From Chloroflexota bacterium (lineage in GTDB: Bacteria > Chloroflexota > Anaerolineae > Anaerolineales > Anaerolineaceae), in contig JAJYJF010000038.1 in the NCBI GenBank assembly GCA_021796375.1, positions 1 to 10,533 on the forward strand: DNA of 10,533 nt, written 5' to 3'. A program made the translations under genes and the position numbers. Under the pieces are notes generated by a model. It was not told where the DNA came from. It saw only the letters and a program-made list of their open reading frames with translations, and ran no database searches. Positions 5,537 to 10,533 of the stretch are shown piece after piece; within the stretch, counting starts at the first letter, position 1; the number at the start of each line of letters is the position of its first letter.

Positions 5537-6559
5537 TCAATTCTCCAGGCTGACCACCACCCGGCCGGCCTGGCCGCCGCGCAGGATGCGCTCGATCTCC
5601 GCATCCAGCCCGGCGAGAGGCACCGTGCGCGCCATTTCATCCAGGTGCTGGGGTTTCCAGCGATCGCCCAGCCGGCGCCAGAGCTCGGCGGACTGCTCCG
5701 GGGAGGTGGTCGCCATATCGACCCCCAGCAAGGCGACCCCGCGCAGGATGAACGGAAATACCGTCAGGTGCAGCTCGGGCGAGGCGGCGTTCCCGCAGCA
5801 GGCCACGCAGCCCCCCGGTCGGGTGGCGCGCAGCAGGGTGGCCAGGTAATTCCCGCCCACGGTATCGACCCCGCCGGCCCAGCGGCCACTGAGGAGCGGT
5901 CTCCCGGAGCGGTCGTCGATCTCCTCGCGGTCGATCGGTTTTCCCCCCAGCCGCTCGAGCCAGGCGTACTGCTCGGGCTTGCCCGTGGCGGCCGCAACGC
6001 TGTAGCCGTCGCGGGCCAGGATGGAAACGGCGAAGCTCCCCACCCCGCCGCTCGCGCCCGTCACCAGCAGCTCGCCGCTCCCCGGCCGGAGCCCGTACTC
6101 CTCGAGCCGGTATGCGCAGATCGCCGCTGTGAAGCCCGCCGTGCCGATCGCCATGCTCTCCCACAAGGTAAGCCCTTCTGGCAGCTTCCGCACCCAGGCG
6201 GCCGGCACGCGGACGTACTGGCCGAATCCCCCGGGGGTGTTCATCCCCAGGTCGAAACCCATCACCACCACCGGCTCGCCCGGCTTGAAATCCAGGCTGG
6301 CGCTCAGGGCGACTTCCCCGGCGGCGTCGATCCCGGGCGTGTGCGGGTAGTGCCTGGTCACCCCGGGGTTGCCGCTGGCGGAAAGCGCGTCTTTGTAGTT
6401 CAGCGAGGAATAGCGGACCCGGACGAGCACCTCACCCGGCGGGAGATCGCCAACATGGCGGCGGATGATCCGGCGCTGGAATTTCTCGGCGCCGGCCGCC
6501 TCCACCCACAGGGTGTCAAAGCTGGCGGAATCCATCCTCGTTGGGGATTTGTCTTGCAT
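5537..6559 (-). CDS. acuI: AcuI/YhdH-family quinone oxidoreductase (acryloyl-CoA reductase-like, MDR superfamily)
   Basis: A 340-aa soluble NADPH-dependent medium-chain reductase without zinc ligands. YhdH/AcuI landmarks are YSSLNYKDALSASG (50-63), TPGIDAAGEV (74-83), IGTAGFTAAICAYRLE (138-153), the Rossmann cofactor loop VTGASGGVGS (166-175) and FPFILRGVALLGVDM (268-282). AcuI reduces acryloyl-CoA to propionyl-CoA; YhdH relatives also reduce quinone-like or enone substrates, so the physiological substrate here is not certain. The open frame extends 65 codons further upstream, but those residues are low-complexity and unlike the family; the ATG at 6557-6559 has GGGAGG at 4 nt. A second in-frame ATG at 6535 would give 332 aa and is less well served by a ribosome site. 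It stands alone: convergent with the LRR gene, divergent from the DMT transporter. Confidence 0.9.
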   Translation of the reverse strand: MQDKSPTRMDSASFDTLWVEAAGAEKFQRRIIRRHVGDLPPGEVLVRVRYSSLNYKDALSASGNPGVTRHYPHTPGIDAAGEVALSASLDFKPGEPVVVMGFDLGMNTPGGFGQYVRVPAAWVRKLPEGLTLWESMAIGTAGFTAAICAYRLEEYGLRPGSGELLVTGASGGVGSFAVSILARDGYSVAAATGKPEQYAWLERLGGKPIDREEIDDRSGRPLLSGRWAGGVDTVGGNYLATLLRATRPGGCVACCGNAASPELHLTVFPFILRGVALLGVDMATTSPEQSAELWRRLGDRWKPQHLDEMARTVPLAGLDAEIERILRGGQAGRVVVSLEN

Positions 6560-6962
6560 GCATCCTCCCAGCAGACCGGGGTCTCCCTGCCCGGGCTCCC
6601 GGAAGAACCGGGTTGCCCGGATAGGCCCCAATCTCCTGGGATCATTAAACAACGAAACCGGCCGGGAGGCCAGCAAAAAGGGTGCATCCCCAATTGCCGG
6701 GATAGGGGGATGCGACTTGCCAGTAAACTGGGATGAGGCCAGCCAAAAAACCAAACCTATGGTAGACTTGGCCCTGGCAGGTTCCAGCCTGTCATTTCCC
6801 CGAAAAGGTATCCAACGTTCAGGGTTGCCAGCGTGGTTGATGCGATGATAGGGGTCTGTCCTCGGTTGCGGGGAAGATCCGGCTCAGAAATGTTGCTTGC
6901 CCGAAAAAGCCGTCCCGGATGGGCCTGCCCGGCGGGGTCTGCCGCCGCCCGGGAGGTTCGCC
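6560..6962. other. 403-bp divergent intergenic region between AcuI-like and DMT genes
   Basis: No gene seen. It holds the hairpin at 6684-6713, a near-palindrome CCAGT-AA-ACTGG (6720-6731), and a direct repeat GAGGCCAGC at 6666-6674 and 6735-6743, each copy followed by an A-run. No convincing -35/-10 pair was found for either flanking gene; TTGCCA (6825-6830) with GATAGG 16 bp on is the best and is weak. The frame of the DMT gene stays open back to a TTG at 6897, but without family-like residues. Confidence 0.5.
6675..6713 (-). promoter_or_regulatory. Hairpin plus T-run in the leader of the AcuI-like gene (candidate attenuator)
   Basis: Read on the minus strand, GCATCCCC (complement of 6706-6713) and GGGGATGC (complement of 6684-6691) form an 8-bp stem with a 14-nt loop, followed by ACCC and then five T (complement of 6675-6679). 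The 4-nt gap before the T-run is longer than usual for an intrinsic terminator. If transcription starts upstream of it, it could attenuate the reductase gene 116 bp further on. Confidence 0.3.
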
Positions 6963-7856
6963 GTGGGTGAACTGGCCGGCCTGCTGACCTCGGTTTTCTG
7001 GGCGATGAGCTCGGTCTTTTTTACCCAGGGCGGGCGCCGGATCGGATCGATCAACGTCAACCGCATCCGGCTGTTTTTCGCCGTCTTCCTGGTTATGCTG
7101 GCGCACCTGGTCACTCTCGGCACGCCCTTCCCGCTGAACGCCGGATACCAGCGCTGGATGTGGCTGGGGCTGTCGGGCATCGTCGGGCTGGCGCTGGGAG
7201 ATTCCTTAACCTTTCAGGCTTACGTGCTGATCGGCAACCGGCTGGGGACGCTGATGGTCTCGCTCTCGCCGGTGGTCGGCGTGCTGATCGGCTGGACCCT
7301 TCTGGGCGAGCACCTGTCGCTGGCTGAGATCGGCGGGATCGCATTGAGCATCGGCGGGGTGGCTCTGGTGGTGATGAAAGGCCACGACCGGAACGGCCTC
7401 CCGCACGACCGGCGGCACTACATCTTCGGCATCCTCTTCGGTCTGGGCGGAGCCGCCTGCCAGGCGATCGGGCTCGTGCTGGCCAAACAAGGCCTGGCGG
7501 GGAACTACCCGGCGATCTCCGGCCTTATGATCCGCATGCTGATCTCCTTAATCGTGATCTGGGCCATCGCGGTCGTCATGGGCCAGGTCCGCAGCACGCT
7601 GGCGGCTGCCCGCGACGGCGTCGCGCTGCGCGCGGTTGGCTCGGGCGCGGTGGTGGGCCCATTTATCGGCGTGTGGCTATCGCTGGTCGCGGTCCAGTAC
7701 ACGTACGTGGGGATCGCCTCGACGCTGACCTCGCTCGCCCCGATTTTTGTCCTGCCAATCTCCAGGTTTATTTTCAAGGAAAAGGTATCCTCCTGGGCGG
7801 TGATCGGCACGCTGATCGCCCTCGCCGGCGTGGCTGTGATCTTCCTCGCCGCTTGA
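6963..7856 (+). CDS. EamA/DMT-family membrane transporter
   Basis: A 297-aa protein of the drug/metabolite transporter superfamily with about ten hydrophobic helices in two EamA repeats (roughly residues 2-138 and 153-297). The first repeat ends with SLSPVVGVLIGWTLLGEHLSLAEIGGIALSIGGVALVV and the second with SLAPIFVLPISRFIFKEKVSSWAVIGTLIALAGVAVIFLA, the usual duplicated 'E(H/K)xS...GxxLIxxGV' pattern of the family. Such proteins export amino acids, metabolites or drugs across the inner membrane; the substrate is not predictable. The GTG at 6963 is chosen because GGGAGG stands 6 nt upstream and the helix-forming sequence GELAGLLTSVFWA begins there; a TTG start 22 codons earlier would add a Pro/Arg-rich stretch foreign to the family. 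It is transcribed alone and converges on the hydrolase gene. Confidence 0.92.
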   Translation: MGELAGLLTSVFWAMSSVFFTQGGRRIGSINVNRIRLFFAVFLVMLAHLVTLGTPFPLNAGYQRWMWLGLSGIVGLALGDSLTFQAYVLIGNRLGTLMVSLSPVVGVLIGWTLLGEHLSLAEIGGIALSIGGVALVVMKGHDRNGLPHDRRHYIFGILFGLGGAACQAIGLVLAKQGLAGNYPAISGLMIRMLISLIVIWAIAVVMGQVRSTLAAARDGVALRAVGSGAVVGPFIGVWLSLVAVQYTYVGIASTLTSLAPIFVLPISRFIFKEKVSSWAVIGTLIALAGVAVIFLAA

Positions 7857-7955
7857 TTGGGCCAATTGCCTGCCGGTTTTGATGCGCAGACCCAGGATTG
7901 TTTGGATTTCAAACCCCCAGCCAACCAGGTACTCTCGGGAAAACTTTTAGACCGG

Positions 7956-8813
7956 TCAAGGCCGGGAAAGGCCTTCTTTCAAGAAGGCCAGGATGCGCGC
8001 GTCTACGACTTTGTGCTGGCTGAAGGCCATATCATGGCTGGCCTGGGGGATCAGGTCACCCTCAAAATTGGGGACCAGCTTCCTGGCGCGCGCCAGGGCA
8101 GCTGCCGGATCATAGATGATTTCTTCCTGACCAATCAATAAAAACATCGGAACCTGCGCGGCGCGAAGCTCATCGTCCGAGAAAGCTACCGGCATGACGC
8201 CGACCCGCGTGCGAAAATAGCGCACACCCAGGTACATTTGATCGACCACCCGGTCGTAGATCATCCGGATTGTCGGATCCCCCAGATTCTCTGTGTAAGT
8301 AAGCCAGTTCATAAAGCCCTCTACCAGGAAGCGCCGGGGGAGGAACATCATCGGCATCGCGCGCAGCATGAACTGGCTGACGAGGGGAATGAAGCCGCCG
8401 GCAGGCGAAAGCAGCACGCACTTCTCGACCCGTTCCGGAGCGCCAAGGGCATAATTGAGGGCCACCCAACCCCCGTAAGACATCCCCATAAGATTGGCCT
8501 TGTCGATCTTGAGGCTGTCCAAAATGGAGGATAACCAATCGACGAAGTCTTCCCGGCTTTGGATGGGAAGATCCGGGATGCTCTTTCCGGGTTGGCCCAT
8601 CACGTCCACGGCATAAACCCGGAAGTCCTGGCTGAGATCGGCAATATTGAGCGCCCACATCGTCAAACTGGCAAAATAACCGTGCAGAATGACCAGCGCC
8701 GGTGCGTCATTCGGACCGCACGCGATCAGATGCGTGCAGCCGAACCGGCTGGGGAGGTCCATCGACTCAAAGGGCACCGGCCAGAACCGCAAGCTGGCCT
8801 CATAAGCGGCCAT
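7956..8813 (-). CDS. Alpha/beta hydrolase (carboxylesterase-like)
   Basis: A 285-aa (from the ATG) soluble alpha/beta-hydrolase. Visible elements: oxyanion loop LHGYFAS (43-49), the strand FRVYAVDVMGQPGKS, the nucleophile elbow GMSYGG with Ser112, a lid-like segment 142-200, an acid at Glu231 in LLIGQEEIIYD where Asp is more usual, and catalytic His260 in QASHDM. The block RFGCTHLIACGPNDAPALVILHG resembles, from memory, the Bacillus YbfK-type esterase group; the true substrate is unknown. The ATG at 8811-8813 has only a modest GAGG upstream. The frame stays open upstream and a CTG at 8862-8864 is preceded at 7 nt by AAGGAGG; starting there adds 17 residues (LPTLPTSFKSPKGEARY) that look like the N terminus common in such relatives, giving 302 aa. 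The 5' boundary is therefore uncertain. The gene is divergent from hrcA. Confidence 0.88.
   Translation of the reverse strand: MAAYEASLRFWPVPFESMDLPSRFGCTHLIACGPNDAPALVILHGYFASLTMWALNIADLSQDFRVYAVDVMGQPGKSIPDLPIQSREDFVDWLSSILDSLKIDKANLMGMSYGGWVALNYALGAPERVEKCVLLSPAGGFIPLVSQFMLRAMPMMFLPRRFLVEGFMNWLTYTENLGDPTIRMIYDRVVDQMYLGVRYFRTRVGVMPVAFSDDELRAAQVPMFLLIGQEEIIYDPAAALARARKLVPNFEGDLIPQASHDMAFSQHKVVDARILAFLKEGLSRP
7970..7989 (-). repeat. Tight hairpin in the last codons of the hydrolase gene
   Basis: GGCCTTCTT (7970-7978) and AAGAAGGCC (7981-7989) form a perfect inverted repeat with almost no loop, within the final codons of the hydrolase. The 99-bp gap to the convergent DMT gene has no other clear terminator, so this may serve as one, though only three T follow it. 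Confidence 0.3.
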
Positions 8814-8878
8814 ATACCTGGCCTCGCCCTTTGGGCTTTTGAATGAGGTGGGTAGGGTGGGCAGGATTGATCCTCCTT

Positions 8879-8893
8879 CTGTTCCAGGAACAG
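8879..8893. promoter_or_regulatory. Perfect 15-bp palindrome upstream of the hydrolase gene (candidate operator)
   Basis: CTGTTCC-A-GGAACAG has perfect 7-bp arms. On the minus strand it ends a few bases before the AAGGAGG ribosome site facing the CTG codon, between that site and the candidate promoter near 8943. It could be a repressor operator or a small leader hairpin. Confidence 0.4.
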
Positions 8894-8942
8894 GACGCGC
8901 GGAGAGCCCGATGGTGATTCATTTGCAGCGTGATTTCAAATA

Positions 8943-8951
8943 ATCTTATCA
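8943..8951 (-). promoter_or_regulatory. Possible extended -10 promoter of the hydrolase gene
   Basis: Minus-strand TG-A-TAAGAT (complement of 8943-8951): hexamer TAAGAT (5 of 6) with the TG of an extended -10. No good -35 is seen. Transcription would start near 8936, back-to-back with the hrcA promoter. Confidence 0.35.
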
Positions 8952-8972
8952 CAGAAAACGAACTCTCCTCGC

Positions 8973-9001
8973 TTGACGCACCGCACCAGACATGATATTA
9001 T
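8973..9001 (+). promoter_or_regulatory. Sigma70-type promoter of the hrcA-grpE operon
   Basis: -35 TTGACG (8973-8978, 5 of 6) and -10 TATTAT (8996-9001, 5 of 6) are 17 bp apart, with a TG one base before the -10. The start would be near 9008, a few bases ahead of the CIRCE element, the classic arrangement for HrcA repression. Confidence 0.8.
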
Positions 9002-9014
9002 AAATACCGGCATT

Positions 9015-9041
9015 TTAGCACTCTATGCCCTCGAGTGCTAA
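9015..9041. promoter_or_regulatory. CIRCE operator (HrcA binding site)
   Basis: TTAGCACTC (9015-9023), a 9-nt spacer, and GAGTGCTAA (9033-9041): both half-sites match the CIRCE consensus exactly with the canonical spacing. It lies between the promoter and the hrcA start, where HrcA, folded with the help of GroEL, represses transcription until heat shock. Confidence 0.98.
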
Positions 9042-9053
9042 AAAGGGAACGAT

Positions 9054-10091
9054 ATGAGTCATGAGCTGACCGACCGCCAGAAACTGATCTTAAATCTGGT
9101 CATTCATGAATACGTCCAGACCGCTCAACCGGTGGGATCGCAAAACCTGGTCGAGCGCTTCAGTCTGGACATGTCGTCAGCCACGGTCCGCAATGAGATG
9201 GTCTCCCTGACCGAGTCCGGGCTGCTGCGCCAGCCCCATACCTCTGCCGGGCGGATCCCTTCGGAAGAGGGCTACCGGTATTTCGTGAGCCGCCTGGCCG
9301 GCAGTGCGGAGCTCCCCCAAACCACCCAGCGAACCATCAGCCACCAGTTTTACCAGATGCGCTACGACGTAGAGCAGTGGATGCGCCTGGCCGCCTCGGT
9401 GCTGGCGCACCAATCGCGGTCGGCGTCTTTGGTCACCGCCCCCCACCCGGAGCAGGCGCGCTTCAAGCACATGGAGCTGATCTCGACGCGCGGGCGCCAG
9501 GTGCTTATGGTGCTGGTCACGGCGGGCGGCGAGATTCACCAAAGCATGCTGACGCTTCCGGAACCGGTCACGCAGGGGCGCCTGTCGCAGGTGGCCAACC
9601 ACATCACCGAGCTGGCGCAGGGCTGCCAGATCGAGGCGCTCAAGGGCCTGCGGGCCAAACTGGACGCGCTTGAAGTGGACGTGCTTGACCTCATCGTCCG
9701 CGAGATCGGCCAAGCAGACGCGCTGAAGGCCGGCGAGGTTTACCTGGACGGCCTGACCAACGTGCTGGCAGAACCGGAGTTCTCCGGGTCGGACGAAGCC
9801 CGCCGGGCGCTTAAAGTGCTCGAGGAGCGCTCGATGCTCGAAGACCTCTTGGCGCGCACCGTCCTCATGAACGACGTGGGCGGCGTGCAGGTGCTGATCG
9901 GCGGGGAGGGCACGTGGGAAGACCTGCGCCAGGTGTCGATCGTCCTGGCGCGCTACGGCTCGCCTGGCCTGGCAACCGGCACGCTGGGCGTGCTGGGACC
10001 GATCCGCATGCCTTACGGCCGCGCCATCTCCACCGTGCGCTTCGTCGCCGGGCTGCTCAGCGATCTGGTTGTCGACAGTTTGGGTGGTTAA
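9054..10091 (+). CDS. hrcA: Heat-inducible transcription repressor HrcA
   Basis: A 345-aa repressor of class I heat-shock genes. Residues 1-75 form the winged helix DNA-binding domain (LTDRQKLILNLVIHEYVQTAQPVGS, recognition segment SSATVRNEM at 41-49, wing PHTSAGRIPSEEGYRYFV at 61-78). The GAF-like middle follows, and the C terminus carries QVLIGGEGTWEDL, GTLGVLGPIRMPYGRAISTVRFV, the standard HrcA ending. Length is normal. AAGGGA lies about 7 nt before the ATG. A perfect CIRCE site in its leader shows autorepression. It is followed by a long hairpin and grpE, the usual hrcA-grpE-dnaK(-dnaJ) order. Confidence 0.98.
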   Translation: MSHELTDRQKLILNLVIHEYVQTAQPVGSQNLVERFSLDMSSATVRNEMVSLTESGLLRQPHTSAGRIPSEEGYRYFVSRLAGSAELPQTTQRTISHQFYQMRYDVEQWMRLAASVLAHQSRSASLVTAPHPEQARFKHMELISTRGRQVLMVLVTAGGEIHQSMLTLPEPVTQGRLSQVANHITELAQGCQIEALKGLRAKLDALEVDVLDLIVREIGQADALKAGEVYLDGLTNVLAEPEFSGSDEARRALKVLEERSMLEDLLARTVLMNDVGGVQVLIGGEGTWEDLRQVSIVLARYGSPGLATGTLGVLGPIRMPYGRAISTVRFVAGLLSDLVVDSLGG

Positions 10092-10097
10092 TCGAGT

Positions 10098-10142
10098 CCA
10101 TGGTCATTCCTCGCGTAAAACGCGGGGAATGACCATGGTTTT
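10098..10142 (+). terminator. Strong intercistronic hairpin between hrcA and grpE
   Basis: Arms 10098-10116 and 10120-10138 pair over 19 bp with one G-T wobble and a 3-nt AAA loop, followed by TTTT (10139-10142). The stem starts 7 nt after the hrcA stop. With only four T, and grpE following, it is more likely a partial terminator or an mRNA processing/stabilising element that sets hrcA and grpE-dnaK levels apart than a full stop. Confidence 0.75.
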
Positions 10143-10185
10143 GATCGAGAAATGCAGGCAAAACCCTGATAGTTGGAGGAAACAT

Positions 10186-10533
10186 ATGCCAAGTCAAAAA
10201 AGAAAAGGCCAGACCGAGGCCGAACTGGCTCAAGAAACCGGCGCGCCCCCAGCGAAATCCGAGCAGGCGGGAGATTCTGACCGGCCTGAGGAGGAGGACG
10301 TCCAAATCATCCAGGCTGAAGATCTCCAGGCCCTCCAGAAAGAGCTGGACCAGGCGCGCGCGCAATCAGCGGAATACTTTGAGGGCTGGCAGCGCGAGCG
10401 GGCGGATTTTGTCAACTTCCGCCGCCGGGTAGAGCGCGACCAGACGCAAACCTACCAATCGCTGCAGGGCAGCATCATCAAGAAGTTCCTGCCCGTGCTG
10501 GATGACCTGGCGAGGGCGTTGAAGTCTCGCCCG
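10186..10533 (+). CDS. grpE: Nucleotide exchange factor GrpE (partial, N-terminal 116 residues)
   Basis: The co-chaperone that releases ADP from DnaK; the gene continues past the right edge. The visible part is MPSQKRKGQTEAELAQE..., an acidic, disordered N terminus, a long coiled-coil helix from about residue 37 (EDVQIIQAEDLQALQKELDQ region), then the conserved YFEGWQRERADFVNFRRRVERD (63-84) and KFLPVLDDLARAL (99-111), both clear GrpE signatures (compare the usual LLPVLDNLERAL). GGAGGA lies 5-6 nt upstream of the ATG at 10186. It follows hrcA by 94 bp across the hairpin and is expected to share the CIRCE-controlled transcript; dnaK probably follows. Confidence 0.96.
   Translation, partial: MPSQKRKGQTEAELAQETGAPPAKSEQAGDSDRPEEEDVQIIQAEDLQALQKELDQARAQSAEYFEGWQRERADFVNFRRRVERDQTQTYQSLQGSIIKKFLPVLDDLARALKSRP

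Noticed and set aside
5474-6736. 420-codon plus-strand open frame over the AcuI-like gene
   Set aside because: A GC-rich shadow of the reductase; begins inside the terminator hairpin and has no recognisable domain or ribosome site.
6560-6754. 65-codon N-terminal extension of the AcuI-like gene
   Set aside because: Pro/Arg/Gly-rich sequence foreign to the family; the internal ATG at 6557-6559 has a good GGGAGG site.
6897-6962. TTG start for the DMT transporter 22 codons upstream
   Set aside because: No ribosome site, and the added residues are not membrane-like; the GTG at 6963 has GGGAGG 6 nt upstream.
1-10533. CRISPR array, tRNA/rRNA genes, insertion sequences
   Set aside because: No regularly spaced repeats, cloverleaf-like segments, transposase motifs or terminal inverted repeats were seen on reading both strands.

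Overview
The window reads as ordinary chromosomal DNA from a GC-rich bacterium. A lipoprotein solute-binding protein with a Cys-Ala-Pro-rich N terminus, a CIRCE/HrcA heat-shock operon in the order hrcA-grpE, and a small cysteine-type leucine-rich-repeat protein would fit the Chloroflexota (Anaerolineae-like). That placement is an impression from protein style, not a phylogenetic result. No mobile element, CRISPR array, rRNA or tRNA gene was seen.

Region 1 (1-4660, all minus strand) is a branched-chain-amino-acid-type (HAAT/Liv) ABC transporter cluster. In transcription order it holds an IclR-family regulator, a periplasmic-binding-protein lipoprotein (LivK-like), the permeases LivH and LivM, and the N terminus of the ATPase LivG, which runs off the left edge. 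livH, livM and livG are tightly packed (2-bp gap, then a 32-bp overlap). A 249-bp gap with strong dyad symmetry separates the binding-protein gene from livH. Near-consensus promoters are visible upstream of iclR and of the binding-protein gene. The true substrate cannot be read from sequence; amino acids or aromatic/organic acids are both plausible, and an IclR regulator makes the latter worth considering.

Region 2 (4660-8865) is a run of unlinked single genes: a 183-aa LRR protein (+) whose -10 box sits so close to the ATG that its mRNA may be leaderless; an AcuI/YhdH-type zinc-independent quinone/acryloyl-CoA reductase (-), convergent with the LRR gene across a 12-bp-stem hairpin; a 10-TM EamA/DMT transporter (+); and an alpha/beta hydrolase (-) that may start at a CTG codon 17 codons upstream of its first ATG.

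Region 3 (8970-10533, plus strand) is the start of a class I heat-shock operon: a sigma70-type promoter, a perfect CIRCE operator, hrcA, a 19-bp near-perfect hairpin, then grpE, cut by the right edge. HrcA is expected to bind CIRCE and repress its own operon, with dnaK/dnaJ presumably beyond the window.

I found no convincing undescribed multi-gene system. The items most worth a second look are the possibly leaderless LRR gene, the CTG-start hydrolase with a perfect 15-bp palindrome in front of it, and the intercistronic hairpins in the liv and hrcA-grpE operons.
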